The notes under the pieces were generated by a model. The model made no database searches. It was not told where the DNA came from and worked only from the letters and a program-made list of their open reading frames with translations. From NCBI GenBank assembly GCA_017524145.1, contig JAFWUI010000036.1, positions 1 to 60,890 on the forward strand: 60,890 bases of DNA. Direction: 5' to 3'. Source of the stretch: Oxalobacter sp. (GTDB lineage: Bacteria; Pseudomonadota; Gammaproteobacteria; Burkholderiales; Burkholderiaceae_D). The translations under genes and the position numbers were made by a program. Shown one piece after another: positions 11,757 through 20,760 of the stretch (positions are counted from its first letter, which is position 1; each line of letters begins with the position of its first letter).

Positions 11757-11790
11757 AAATGCCCGGCAACCTGAAGGCTGCCGGGCATTT
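11757..11790. terminator. Bidirectional intrinsic terminator, icd / esterase
   Basis: GCCCGGCA and TGCCGGGC form an 8-bp GC-rich stem (11761-11786) around a short loop. AAAT lies on one side and ATTT on the other, so it can serve both convergent genes. Confidence 0.8.
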
Positions 11791-11819
11791 CATTATCTGC
11801 TGCAGTTGGCAATCAGCCG

Positions 11820-12524
11820 TCATTTCGTGGCAGGAATCGCCCGCAGCCAATTGAGCATATCGTTGATTTCGTGCCAATCCAATGTATGGTCCATGTCATA
11901 CGCGCGGAATTCCACGTTGTAGCCCAGTTCTGTCAACTGGTTGTTGGCATTCTTGCCACGGTAGAAAGGTACAACAGGGTCTTCAGTCCCATGTCCGATG
12001 AAGACCGGCGTATCCTGGTTGATTTCAGTGCGGTTTTCTTCAAATTTCTGCCGGAGTGGGATATATCCGGAAAGCGCAATTACCCCACCGAGTTTTTCGA
12101 AATGGGTCAGACCGACATGCAGCGCCATAGCGGCACCTTGGGAAAAGCCTGCCAGCAGGATTTTCTCGGTTGGCATACCTTTGATTTTTTCGTTGTTGAT
12201 CAGGATATGGATGAGACCAGTGGAATCGATGATACCCTGTTCATCTTCCATATCACGTTCTTCAAAGTCGGTGTAGATGTCAAACCATGCCCTGGCAGGT
12301 AGCCAGCTGTGTGCTGTGATGGGACGTTCAGGCGCATTCGGGAAGATGAAACGGATGGCAGGTAATCCTGTCAGGTCAAAGTGCTGGAGCTGGGTGCTGA
12401 ACAGGGTATGGAAGCTGGCGCCTTCGTCGCCTAAGCCATGCATCCAGATAATAGTGATCTGAGGGTTTTCTCCGGTTTCATAACGGCTGAACTGGAGTCT
12501 AGGTGCATTCATGTTAGGTACCAT
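11820..12524 (-). CDS. Phospholipase/carboxylesterase-family alpha/beta hydrolase
   Basis: A 234-residue cytosolic serine hydrolase of the acyl-protein thioesterase-like carboxylesterase family. The catalytic triad is visible: Ser128 in GFSQG, Asp182 in HGTEDPVVP and His213 in YDMDHTLD. The oxyanion-side motif WMHGLGDEGASF is at about 27-38. There is no signal peptide. The natural substrate cannot be told from sequence. It is convergent with icd and is followed upstream by mog on the same strand. The first ATG is used because GAAAG lies 8 bases before it; the ATG four codons later is an alternative. Confidence 0.88.
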   Translation of the reverse strand: MVPNMNAPRLQFSRYETGENPQITIIWMHGLGDEGASFHTLFSTQLQHFDLTGLPAIRFIFPNAPERPITAHSWLPARAWFDIYTDFEERDMEDEQGIIDSTGLIHILINNEKIKGMPTEKILLAGFSQGAAMALHVGLTHFEKLGGVIALSGYIPLRQKFEENRTEINQDTPVFIGHGTEDPVVPFYRGKNANNQLTELGYNVEFRAYDMDHTLDWHEINDMLNWLRAIPATK

Positions 12525-12565
12525 AGGGTCACTTTCTGTTTTTCAAATAAAAAGGAAACTGTATT

Positions 12566-13183
12566 TTAAAGGTTTTTCCTGGCAGGACGCCATGATTTGC
12601 AGCGTTTTTCGTCTGTTTCAATCCGGGGACCACCAATCAGGTCGATGCAATAAGGAATGGCGGTGAAAATCCCTGGCTCAATGACTGTGCCATCAGGGGC
12701 GATGACACCATCCAATGTCTCATGGATTGCACGGGGCTGCCCTGGCAGGTTCAGGATCAATGCGGCATGATTTCCTGTCTCCCGAATGACGGCAACCTGT
12801 CGGGACAGGATGGCAGTCGGGACAAAATGCATGCCGAGCTGGCGCATCCGTTCTGCGAAACCTGGCATTTCCCGGGTGGCGACAGCCAATGTTGCTTCCG
12901 GGGTGACATCCCGTTTGGCGGGCCCCGTACCGCCGGTTGTCAATACGAGGCAGTAGTGTTTCTCATCTACCAGTTCGCATAGGGTTGATTCAATGAGGGC
13001 GTGGTCATCGGGAATCAAACGGGTTTCCAGCTGGAAAGGGGTGGTCAATGTGGCAGACAGCCATCCGCTGAGTGCAGGGATTCCCTTGTCTTGATAGGTA
13101 CCGTGTGAAGCCCTGTCAGAAATGGAGACCAGTCCGATAATGGCAGTTTTTTCCTGGGATTCCGGATTGATATGGCGGCTCAT
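12566..13183 (-). CDS. mog: Molybdopterin adenylyltransferase
   Basis: Mog adenylates molybdopterin ahead of molybdate insertion. The 205-residue product has the MoaB/Mog fold signatures IGLVSISDRASHGTYQDKG near the start and LTTGGTGPAKRDVTPEAT in the middle, which binds molybdopterin. The DGVIAPDGT and IPYCIDLIGG parts follow. Its ATG overlaps the stop of the upstream darP gene by four bases (ATGA type), so the two are translationally coupled. The length matches the family. Confidence 0.9.
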   Translation of the reverse strand: MSRHINPESQEKTAIIGLVSISDRASHGTYQDKGIPALSGWLSATLTTPFQLETRLIPDDHALIESTLCELVDEKHYCLVLTTGGTGPAKRDVTPEATLAVATREMPGFAERMRQLGMHFVPTAILSRQVAVIRETGNHAALILNLPGQPRAIHETLDGVIAPDGTVIEPGIFTAIPYCIDLIGGPRIETDEKRCKSWRPARKNL

Positions 13184-13773
13184 TCTGTTGCATCCTCTGA
13201 GGGTTCAGAAGGAAATAAAGCAGTTGCTTGTTGTTCACTGACCAAGGTTTTGATCAGGCGGTACAATTCACGGAAAGCCTTTGGAGGTTTGTTGTCAGCC
13301 TGTTCTTTCTTGGCGTTGCGGATAAGCGTTCGGAGTTGCTGACTGTTCGCTTGAGGAAAACGTTCAAGGAAATCTGTCAGGGCATTCGGGTTTTCAAGCA
13401 GTTGCGCACGCTGGCTTTCCACCATATGCAGCAGGGCGGTATCCGCTTTGGAAAGTCCTTTCCAGCTGTCCAACTGCTGCTTGATGGCTTCGACTTCGTT
13501 TTCTTGGAGTTTCCGCATCAGTTTCCCGATATATTGCAGCTGACGGCGGTGCCCCTCATGGTTCTTGATGCGCTGGCATTCCAGCACCGCTTTACGCAGG
13601 TCTTCAGGAATCGGGGCTTTCTGGATACGTTCCACAGACTGTTCAACCAGTTGCCCGCCCAGTTTCTGCAATGCAATCATGTCGCGCTTGCGTTGGGATT
13701 TGGAGGGGCCTCCATAAAATTCATCCGGATCAAAAGGTTTATCTTCTCCGACTTCCCATTTCCAATTTGGCAT
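13180..13773 (-). CDS. darP: Ribosome biogenesis factor DarP (YjgA, DUF615)
   Basis: A 197-residue, highly charged helical protein of the DUF615/YjgA family, which assists late 50S subunit assembly in E. coli. Visible family features are GGPSKSQRKRDMIALQKLGGQLVEQ near residues 21-45 (quoted in parts: SKSQRKRD, LQKLG), the IKNHEGHRRQLQYIGKLMR segment and the C-terminal RFPQANSQQLRTLIRNAKKE. It diverges from pmbA with a 79-base gap. That divergent pmbA/yjgA-mog arrangement is common in Betaproteobacteria. Confidence 0.9.
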   Translation of the reverse strand: MPNWKWEVGEDKPFDPDEFYGGPSKSQRKRDMIALQKLGGQLVEQSVERIQKAPIPEDLRKAVLECQRIKNHEGHRRQLQYIGKLMRKLQENEVEAIKQQLDSWKGLSKADTALLHMVESQRAQLLENPNALTDFLERFPQANSQQLRTLIRNAKKEQADNKPPKAFRELYRLIKTLVSEQQATALFPSEPSEDATE

Positions 13774-13852
13774 GACCTGTCTTCCTGCAATCGTTGAATT
13801 GGCTTGAATAGCGGTATCATATCAGCCTTGGGCTTACCTTCAAAAAATAATC

Positions 13853-15205
13853 ATGGATGATGCTGATTTCATTTATTCCAATGGCAACTTAGAGCAGATT
13901 GCCGCTGATGTCCTCCGGTTTGCACGGGAAAAAGGTGCTTCAGATGCTGTGGTTGGTGTCAGCGAAGGCAGTGGACTGTCCGTTTCCGTCAGACGGGGCA
14001 ATATCGATACCATTGAACGGAACCAGGACAAAAGCATCGGTGTTACGGTCTTTCTTGGCAAACGGCGGGGCAACGCCACCACATCGGATTTTTCGGAACC
14101 ATCGCTGCGTCAGACCGTGGAAGCTGCCTATAACATCGCCCGCTTCACGGCGGAAGACGAGGCGGCTGGGTTGCCAGAGCCGGAAATGCTCGAACACCAT
14201 CCTCAGGACCTGTCGTTGTATTACCACTGGCAGATTGATGCTGGGCAGGCGGTTGATTTGGCAAAACGCTGCGAACAGGCGGCATTCGATGTGGACAGCC
14301 GTATCTCAAACAGTGAAGGTGCCAATGTCCAGGTCTCCCATGCCCATTTCGTTTCAGCAAGCAGTGATGGTTTCCTGGGGGGATATCCTTATTCCAGCCA
14401 TTCCCTTTCTACAGTACCGATTGCCAGTGATGCTGGCAAGATGCAGCGCGATTACTGGTATACCGCCTCCCGGAACCCGGCAGAGCTGAAATCCCCTGAA
14501 GCTGTTGGCAGATATGCGGCTGAAAGGGCGTTGTCCCGTCTGGGCGGCCGGCGTATCACCACCCGGAAATGTCCGGTGTTGTTTGAGGCGCCGATGGCGA
14601 TTGGCCTGATCAATACCTTTGTCAGGGCGGTTTCAGGCGGAGCGTTGTACCGCAAATCCAGTTTCCTGCTGGATTCCCTCAACAAGGCTGTTTTCCCCGA
14701 ACATATCAGCCTGTTGGAAGAACCGCATCTGATTGGCGCAATGGGGTCTGCGCCTTTCGATGATGAAGGGGTGCGTACCGCCCGCCGTAAGGTCGTTGAC
14801 AACGGGGTTGTCCAAGGCTATTTCCTGTCATCCTATTCTGCCCGCCGCTTGGGCATGAAGACCACTGGCAATGCCGGTGGGTCGCACAACCTGATCCTCT
14901 CCTCTTCCAGCACAGAAAAAGACGATGATTATGCAGCGATGCTCCGGAAGATGAATACCGGCCTGGTCGTGACAGAACTGCTGGGGCAGGGCATCAACTT
15001 TGTGACCGGTGATTATTCCCGTGGGGCTTCCGGTTACTGGGTGGAAAACGGGGTCATCCAATACCCTGTGCAGGAAATCACGATTGCTGGTAACCTGAAA
15101 GACATGTTCGCCCATATCGCTGCGGTCGGGGCAGATGTGCTCATCCGTGGCGCCAAACAGACCGGCTCCATCCTGATTGAAGAAATGACAGTAGCGGGAG
15201 CCTGA
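13853..15205 (+). CDS. pmbA: Metalloprotease-related protein PmbA/TldE
   Basis: PmbA (TldE) works with TldD in proteolysis of small peptides such as microcin and antitoxin precursors. The 450-residue product shows the family N-terminal domain (GLSVSVRRGNIDTIERNQDK) and C-terminal domain, with the conserved GVVQGYFLSSYSARRLG, NAGGSHNLIL and GASGYWVENG stretches. TldE lacks the metal site that TldD carries. No tldD is in the window. The last codons and stop region are part of a 112-bp repeat that recurs downstream at 15661. Confidence 0.93.
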   Translation: MDDADFIYSNGNLEQIAADVLRFAREKGASDAVVGVSEGSGLSVSVRRGNIDTIERNQDKSIGVTVFLGKRRGNATTSDFSEPSLRQTVEAAYNIARFTAEDEAAGLPEPEMLEHHPQDLSLYYHWQIDAGQAVDLAKRCEQAAFDVDSRISNSEGANVQVSHAHFVSASSDGFLGGYPYSSHSLSTVPIASDAGKMQRDYWYTASRNPAELKSPEAVGRYAAERALSRLGGRRITTRKCPVLFEAPMAIGLINTFVRAVSGGALYRKSSFLLDSLNKAVFPEHISLLEEPHLIGAMGSAPFDDEGVRTARRKVVDNGVVQGYFLSSYSARRLGMKTTGNAGGSHNLILSSSSTEKDDDYAAMLRKMNTGLVVTELLGQGINFVTGDYSRGASGYWVENGVIQYPVQEITIAGNLKDMFAHIAAVGADVLIRGAKQTGSILIEEMTVAGA

Positions 15206-15288
15206 AACCGATAAGAAGGGAAAGCCATGAAAAAACTATTGATGACATCGTTGTTGTTGGTCAGTGCATCGGCATGGGCAGCATGCGT
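15177..15288 (+). repeat. Repeat copy 1: pmbA 3' end, ribosome site and signal peptide
   Basis: This 112-bp block covers the last pmbA codons and stop, the GATAAGAAGGGA ribosome region and the signal-peptide codons of the first small secreted protein. It recurs at 15661-15772 with about five mismatches and no gaps (offset 484). Confidence 0.9.
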
Positions 15289-15622
15289 TGTGGAATATGT
15301 CCCGCTGAAAAAAGCCTCCATTTCCGTTAATGGTGTCGATGGAGAAAAAACGGTTCTGCCTTGCGGCAAGTCTGGCATGATTTATATTGCCAGAGATAAC
15401 AGTGTTTATGCCGCCTGCCATACGGGTAAGAAACATGCCAAATGGGTGGTATATGAAAAGACTGATGGAATCAGGGCAAAAGGCACCGACTGCCATCTCA
15501 TTAAAAACAAAGGCTGGGCTTGCAACAACTGGCAGAGCGTTGATTTTGTATCTATTGAGGCAACCACTGATTATTCTCGATGCACCGAAAGCGAATATGA
15601 TGAGGCTTCAGTCACGAGATAA
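15227..15622 (+). CDS. Cys-rich secreted protein, tandem copy 1
   Basis: A 131-residue protein with a clear Sec signal peptide (MKKLLMTSLLLVSASAWA, cleavage probably after residue 18). The mature part of about 113 residues carries six cysteines in recognisable places: one near the new N-terminus, LPCGKSG, YAACH, GTDCH, GWACN and YSRC. Three disulfides in the periplasm are plausible. I do not recognise the family. A paralogue follows 89 bases downstream. AAGGGA precedes the ATG, which lies 21 bases after the pmbA stop. Confidence 0.8.
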   Translation: MKKLLMTSLLLVSASAWAACVVEYVPLKKASISVNGVDGEKTVLPCGKSGMIYIARDNSVYAACHTGKKHAKWVVYEKTDGIRAKGTDCHLIKNKGWACNNWQSVDFVSIEATTDYSRCTESEYDEASVTR

Positions 15623-15660
15623 CAGTTGAATAGGGGCTGTTGGATTTGCCAGAAGGCCGT

Positions 15661-15772
15661 TTGAAGGAATGACAGTGGCGGGAGTCTGAAACCGATAAGA
15701 AGGGAGAGCCATGAAAAAACTATTGATGACATCGTTGTTGTTGGTCAGTGCATCGGCATGGGCAGGATGCGG
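15661..15772 (+). repeat. Repeat copy 2, including a non-coding relic of the pmbA end
   Basis: This is the second copy of the 112-bp block. Its first part is no longer coding but still reads like the pmbA terminus (ATGACAGTGGCGGGAGTCTGA), so the duplication event began inside pmbA. Confidence 0.9.
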
Positions 15773-16091
15773 GGTTGAGACAGGGAAGCTGAAACAGGCA
15801 TCCATGACGGTAAATGGCAAGACAACCGTTTTAAGGTGCGGAAAATCCGGAAAAGTCTATCGGCAGCTTGATGATTTCTATGCAGCCTGCCATATAGATA
15901 AACGCCATGCTAATTGGGTTGCCTACCAGAAAGCAGATGGAGCTGCTGCCAAGGGAACAGGCTGTCATATCGTCCAGAACAAAGGCTGGGCCTGCAATCG
16001 ATGGCAGGACGTTGATGCTGTCAACATCCAGTCAAAAAGCGGATTGGGATGTAATGACAGGGATTATGATGAATCTTCTGTCGTGAGGTAA
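15711..16091 (+). CDS. Cys-rich secreted protein, tandem copy 2
   Basis: This 126-residue paralogue of the preceding gene has an identical 18-residue signal peptide. The mature chain is only about half identical to copy 1, yet the six cysteines, CGKSG, AACH, NKGWACN and the C-terminal YDE.SV.R ending are kept. A four-residue deletion relative to copy 1 lies after VNG. The identical leader on a diverged body suggests either selection on export or recombination. The function is unknown. Confidence 0.8.
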   Translation: MKKLLMTSLLLVSASAWAGCGVETGKLKQASMTVNGKTTVLRCGKSGKVYRQLDDFYAACHIDKRHANWVAYQKADGAAAKGTGCHIVQNKGWACNRWQDVDAVNIQSKSGLGCNDRDYDESSVVR

Positions 16092-16155
16092 CGGTCTGTC
16101 AGTAAGGAGCAGTCTTGGGGGCTAAGGTAGCTTCTGTCTTTTTCGTACCCATATC

Positions 16156-16175
16156 GTGTAAAGTAGGTTTTACAC
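16156..16175. repeat. Inverted repeat GTGTAAA / TTTACAC
   Basis: Seven-base arms separated by 6 bases lie in the non-coding stretch after the second small secreted gene. This could be an operator or a weak hairpin. A second inverted repeat (TAAGATA / TATCTTA) follows at 16201-16215. Confidence 0.4.
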
Positions 16176-16218
16176 CACAGTGGTTACTGGCAAGGTTTTT
16201 TAAGATAATATCTTATTT

Positions 16219-16249
16219 AAAAAGTCCTCCAATATTGGAGGACTTTTTA
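16219..16249. terminator. Bidirectional terminator bounding the AIPR-like gene
   Basis: AAAAAGTCCTCC and GGAGGACTTTTT pair perfectly around AATATT, giving a stem with A/T tracts on both sides. It can stop both the plus-strand small genes and the minus-strand AIPR-like gene, whose stop is at 16269. Confidence 0.85.
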
Positions 16250-16268
16250 AAATGTAATAATCTGAAAA

Positions 16269-17459
16269 TTATCGTTTCCCTAAAAGTTTTCGAAGACTTT
16301 GTGTTTCGACAATCCGATAGTTAGAGAGCCATAATTGTTTATCTTTTCCTGCTAATTGAGGGTTATTTGTTGACTCAAAAACGTTCTGAACAAGGTCTGT
16401 CCCAATTTCATTCCAAATTTCTAATGGCTTGAAATTCCAGCTAATCTCTCCTTTGTCTTTATTGAAGCTTAGTAAAGCTCGAAAGGCACCAAATATAGGA
16501 TAGATATATCCAACAGATATAACATGATCGATTTTACTATGTAAGAATTGAGTCGTGGCATTTTCTTTTAAATCGATTCCTTTTACAGCACCAGGTCGCG
16601 GAATGCCAACGCCCTGTTGTTTCTTGTATTCTTTATACTTTTCAACCAATTGCTCTTCGATTTTGTCATAAAGTTTCACAAGCATTGGTAATTCCTTTGT
16701 AAGGGCCTTATAAAATGCTCCGTTAAATGCTTCAGCATAACGCTTCGTTGCTTGTGCCTTTCCTGAATAACTTTGGATAGGAGCTGTTCTATCATCAGGA
16801 AATCTTTCAATATCAAAAGCGAACATCAAACGAACAAATTCAGAAACATGAATAGTCTTGTTTTCATGATCTTTATAGGCAACATCATCGGCATAGGGTT
16901 CAGATTTAATTGCTTCTTTAATATTATCAAGACCTCCATCAAGGTTAAATAACGCAAGATCAGAAACTTGAATAGATGTGTTTCGTGCATCAGAAAGTCT
17001 GGTGATATTTTCTACATTAGTGATGACTTCCAGTCGAACATATTTCTCTGTACCTTCTGGAATGTCTTTTCGATTGTTAATAATTGCAGTATAAGTATGC
17101 CCGCCATCAAGAATTCCGTAGTTTTCTCGTTCTTCATCAATTTCTTGGTTCCCAATATCAATAGTAACTTCAGAATCAGAACTGTTAAAACTCAATGCTT
17201 TTGCCGAAATAACGATTCCTCTATTATTAATATAAAAATCAGTTTCTGGATCTGTCACTGCCTTAATTAAAGCCTTGGCGACATTTGTTGTCATTTTTGG
17301 AACTCTTGGGTTTACATCCATTGGAATATTTTCTGGAAGATCCTTCATGTTGACTAACAAATAGTAAATGGTTTCATTGTTTGATCCATCTTTAGAATCT
17401 TTTCTGTAAGGTGACGCAAGAGTTCTGAGCGCTGCAACTTTAAATTTTAATTTTTTCAT
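16269..17459 (-). CDS. AIPR/DGQHR-like protein, possible defence gene
   Basis: A 396-residue soluble protein of distinctly AT-rich codon use compared with neighbours. It contains FYINNRGIVISAKALSF at about 75-91 and YGILDGGHTYTAIINNR at 114-130. These resemble the NNG and DGQH/NG-T cores shared by AIPR (abortive infection phage resistance) and DGQHR/DndB-type proteins. A charged helical region (about 250-290) and a C-terminal part follow. It diverges from an XRE-like regulator with start codons back to back. The family call is from motif resemblance only and the molecular activity is unknown. AT-richness and flanking terminators suggest horizontal acquisition. Confidence 0.6.
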   Translation of the reverse strand: MKKLKFKVAALRTLASPYRKDSKDGSNNETIYYLLVNMKDLPENIPMDVNPRVPKMTTNVAKALIKAVTDPETDFYINNRGIVISAKALSFNSSDSEVTIDIGNQEIDEERENYGILDGGHTYTAIINNRKDIPEGTEKYVRLEVITNVENITRLSDARNTSIQVSDLALFNLDGGLDNIKEAIKSEPYADDVAYKDHENKTIHVSEFVRLMFAFDIERFPDDRTAPIQSYSGKAQATKRYAEAFNGAFYKALTKELPMLVKLYDKIEEQLVEKYKEYKKQQGVGIPRPGAVKGIDLKENATTQFLHSKIDHVISVGYIYPIFGAFRALLSFNKDKGEISWNFKPLEIWNEIGTDLVQNVFESTNNPQLAGKDKQLWLSNYRIVETQSLRKLLGKR

Positions 17460-17540
17460 GGGTTGTCCTTTCGAATTAAGTCTCGAAGGCTATTGCCTTG
17501 AGATGACAAGAATTATAAACTTCGTTATGTTATTTACAAT

Positions 17541-17552
17541 GCACCATGGTGC
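17541..17552. promoter_or_regulatory. Perfect 12-bp palindrome, candidate operator
   Basis: GCACCATGGTGC is a perfect palindrome ending four bases before the preferred ATG of the XRE-like regulator. It lies in the region between the two divergent genes, where an autoregulating repressor would bind. No footprint can be inferred from sequence. Confidence 0.45.
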
Positions 17553-17556
17553 TTAT

Positions 17557-17862
17557 ATGGCAGAAAAAAAATTATCTGATCCTGGCCTTCTTGCTGTTGG
17601 GAACCTAATCAAGGATAAAAGGGTGTCGTTAGGCGAATCGTGTAAATCTCGAGAAAAATTTATAGATTCAAGGAGTCTTGACTTATTCAATGGTTCTGAA
17701 TGGATATCAATCAGACATCTGTCCAATTTAGAGCTAGGAAAAAACTGGATTAGTATTGAAATGTTATTGAAACTTTCTGCAGCGCTTGAGGAAGATCCTG
17801 TTGAACTTTTTCGTCAAATTATAGAAGTCTATAGAGAGAATACTCATGTTATTGGGGACTAA
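17557..17862 (+). CDS. XRE-like helix-turn-helix regulator
   Basis: With the ATG at 17557 the product has 101 residues. The frame stays open upstream to 17458, so longer forms (for example from ATG 17527) are possible. The sequence LLAVGNLIKDKRVSLGESC, the ISIRHLSNLELGKNWISIEMLLKLSAAL segment (quoted in parts: SIRHLSNLELGK, IEMLLKLSAAL) and EEDPVELF follow the five-helix Cro/CI layout, with the recognition helix around SIRHLSNLE. It probably regulates itself and the divergent AIPR-like gene. Codon use is AT-rich like its partner. Confidence 0.65.
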   Translation: MAEKKLSDPGLLAVGNLIKDKRVSLGESCKSREKFIDSRSLDLFNGSEWISIRHLSNLELGKNWISIEMLLKLSAALEEDPVELFRQIIEVYRENTHVIGD

Positions 17863-17905
17863 TTGGAGTTTGAAAGTGTCATTGACAGATCTTCTTTTTT
17901 AAATG

Positions 17906-17934
17906 AAAAAGCCGTTCATTCTAGAACGGCTTTT
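17906..17934. terminator. Bidirectional terminator, XRE-like gene / adk
   Basis: GCCGTTC and GAACGGC form the stem around ATTCTA. AAAAA precedes and TTTT follows, so it can end both the plus-strand regulator and the minus-strand adk transcript. Confidence 0.85.
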
Positions 17935-17958
17935 CACACAATAATCTGCTGAAGGTGA

Positions 17959-18708
<750 letters not shown>

Positions 18709-18710
18709 CT

Positions 18711-18719
18711 ATTCTACCA
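18711..18719 (-). promoter_or_regulatory. Extended -10 promoter candidate for adk
   Basis: Read on the minus strand the sequence is TGGTAGAAT, a TGn-extended -10. It lies about 100 bases before the adk start in the only sizeable gap between kdsB and adk. Confidence 0.35.
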
Positions 18720-18770
18720 GAAACCAGCTAATTCTTAGCGTTATCCAACCGGTTGTCTATTCAACGGTTT

Positions 18771-19532
18771 TTATGGACGGGAAAGCTGGGCGTATGTCTG
18801 GCGAACCCGTTCCAAGTCAGCTGGGGTATCCACACCAGCTTCAGGGATCCTGTCAGTGACATGTACGGCAATCGGATAACCATGCCAGAGTACGCGGAGC
18901 TGTTCCAGCGATTCCAGCTGTTCTATCGGTGAAACCGTCAGGGAGGAATAGGTTTTCAGGAAATCGTTCCGGAACGCATAAAGCCCGACATGGCGCAATG
19001 CAGGCAGGTCAGGATACAGCTTTTCAGCCTTGGCATAACCATCCCGGTACCAGGGGATTGCCGCCCGGGAAAAGTAAAGTGCCCGGCTGTTTTTATCAAG
19101 GACAACTTTCACATAGTTGGGATTGAAGATGTCTTCAGGGGCTTCCAATGCATGGGCGGCAGTGGACATCGGCACCTTGTCTGAAATCAGTGCGGCTGTT
19201 GCGGCAATCAGCGATGGATCGATCAGGGGTTCATCGCCCTGTACGTTGACGATGGTGGCGTTGTCCGCCCAGTCCATACGGGATGCAACCTCTGCAATCC
19301 GGTCCGTACCTGAAACATGGTCTTTTCGGGTCAGTACCGCTTTGACCTGATGGGCGGCGCAGGCATCGACAATGGCATTGTCATCTGTGGCGACAATGAT
19401 GTCTGCGGCTCCCGATTTTACTGCCTGTTCTGCGACACGCACAATCATCGGTTTGCCACCGATATCAGCAAGGGGCTTGTTAGGCAGCCGGGTGGATGCC
19501 AGCCGTGCAGGGATGATGATATAGAAAGACAT
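18771..19532 (-). CDS. kdsB: CMP-KDO synthetase
   Basis: KdsB activates 3-deoxy-D-manno-octulosonate with CTP for LPS core synthesis. The 253-residue protein has [24 protein letters not shown] at the start (quoted in parts: [19 protein letters not shown]). VATDD near 50, the VQGDEPLI motif near 100 and GLYAFR follow. Length and motifs are complete. It lies just downstream of the Trm112-like and lpxK genes, so two lipid A/core enzymes share this minus-strand run. Confidence 0.95.
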   Translation of the reverse strand: MSFYIIIPARLASTRLPNKPLADIGGKPMIVRVAEQAVKSGAADIIVATDDNAIVDACAAHQVKAVLTRKDHVSGTDRIAEVASRMDWADNATIVNVQGDEPLIDPSLIAATAALISDKVPMSTAAHALEAPEDIFNPNYVKVVLDKNSRALYFSRAAIPWYRDGYAKAEKLYPDLPALRHVGLYAFRNDFLKTYSSLTVSPIEQLESLEQLRVLWHGYPIAVHVTDRIPEAGVDTPADLERVRQTYAQLSRP

Positions 19533-19556
19533 GGTTTGTCCTGTTTGTTGAATACG

Positions 19557-19742
19557 TTAAAAGGATTCGTCTGGAAATCTTTCGACTTTCTGTGCCTGGT
19601 CTTCCCAGAGGATGGGGATGCCATCGCGGATGGGATAAGCCAGCCGGTCAGGACGGCAGACCAGCTCTTGATGTTCCTTGTCATATTTGAGTGGTCCTTT
19701 GCAGACCGGGCACACGAGGATATCAAGCAGTTTTGTATTCAT
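19557..19742 (-). CDS. Trm112-like zinc-ribbon protein (UPF0434)
   Basis: A 61-residue protein starting [18 protein letters not shown], with the CPVC pair and a later [20 protein letters not shown]. This is the standard sequence of the YcaR/UPF0434 Trm112-like family found between lpxK and kdsB in many Proteobacteria. The start overlaps the end of lpxK by 20 bases, which indicates translational coupling. A longer frame to 19826 is an artefact of lying over lpxK. The biochemical role in bacteria is not firmly known. Confidence 0.9.
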   Translation of the reverse strand: MNTKLLDILVCPVCKGPLKYDKEHQELVCRPDRLAYPIRDGIPILWEDQAQKVERFPDESF

Positions 19743-20760
19743 GGCATTTCTCCACAATTTTGCTTTCCAGCAGATGATTGTCGATTTCAACGCTGGCTGG
19801 AACCACCCAAATCCGTTCATCTGCAATCAGTTCTGGCCGTTGGGCGCATTTCACTGCATCTTTCTCTGTAATGAGGATGGTTCCTGAAGAGGTGTTCCGG
19901 AAAGGGTTTTCAGAAAAGCTGTAATGGTCTGGCAGGGGCATTTCCTCAAAACTGAGATGCTGGTTTTTCAGGGAGGCAAAGAAACGCCCTGGGTTGCCGA
20001 TTCCAGCAGCAGCTGTGATTTTCCCTTTGATCTGGGACAATGGCTGGACATTGCGGCGGTTGGCAAGCTGTTCAGCGGTATCGGTCTTGAGCTGCATCAG
20101 GAACATATTGTCCGTATAGATGGGGTTGTTCGGTGCTGGATAGTTATGACCGTTGATAATGGTGAAATCCCCCCGGCGTGAAGGCGGTTCACGCAGGGGA
20201 CCGGCAGGTAGCATCCATTGGTTGCCAGCGCCTCTGCCGTCAAAGAGGAGGATTTCGATGTCCCTTGCCAAAGCATAATGCTGAAGGCCGTCGTCTGAGA
20301 TGATGATGTCGATTTCTGGATGTTCCGCCAACAGGTGTTGGGCTGCAGCGACGCGTTTACGGCAGACGGTCAATGGGCATTGTGTCCGCATCGCAATCAA
20401 TAGCGGTTCATCACCGACTTCGGATGCTTGGGATAAGCCAGGGTCAACAGAACGTGGCTGGCTGTTGGATGTGCCATAACCCCGGGAGATGATGCCGGGG
20501 GTGAAACCGGCTTTCCGTAGAATTTGGGTCAGCCAGATGACGATAGGGGTTTTGCCTGTTCCTCCGACAAAGATGTTGCCGACCACAATGACGGGAACAG
20601 GCAGTTTTGTGGATTTAAAGAAGCCTATCTGATAGGCAAACCGGCGGAAGGCTGTAATGCCCCTGAAGAGCAGTGAAAGCGGATACAGCAGGATGGCAAG
20701 CAGACCTCTTCCCAGCCAGACACGCATCCAGAAATGCTCACGGCTGGCTTTTCCGCTCAT
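19723..20760 (-). CDS. lpxK: Tetraacyldisaccharide 4'-kinase
   Basis: LpxK phosphorylates the lipid A precursor at the inner membrane. The 345-residue product has an N-terminal hydrophobic helix (about 14-34, [17 protein letters not shown]). The P-loop region [16 protein letters not shown] and ISRGYG follow, with [23 protein letters not shown] and a final TEKDAVKC. The start overlaps the exbD stop by 4 bases, and its end overlaps the Trm112-like gene, so exbB-exbD-lpxK-Trm112-kdsB form one tightly packed unit. Confidence 0.95.
   Translation of the reverse strand: MSGKASREHFWMRVWLGRGLLAILLYPLSLLFRGITAFRRFAYQIGFFKSTKLPVPVIVVGNIFVGGTGKTPIVIWLTQILRKAGFTPGIISRGYGTSNSQPRSVDPGLSQASEVGDEPLLIAMRTQCPLTVCRKRVAAAQHLLAEHPEIDIIISDDGLQHYALARDIEILLFDGRGAGNQWMLPAGPLREPPSRRGDFTIINGHNYPAPNNPIYTDNMFLMQLKTDTAEQLANRRNVQPLSQIKGKITAAAGIGNPGRFFASLKNQHLSFEEMPLPDHYSFSENPFRNTSSGTILITEKDAVKCAQRPELIADERIWVVPASVEIDNHLLESKIVEKCHEYKTA

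Noticed and set aside
16115-16324. 69-codon plus-strand frame after the second small secreted gene
   Set aside because: It runs through the terminator hairpin and into the end of the opposite gene, and its composition is not protein-like.
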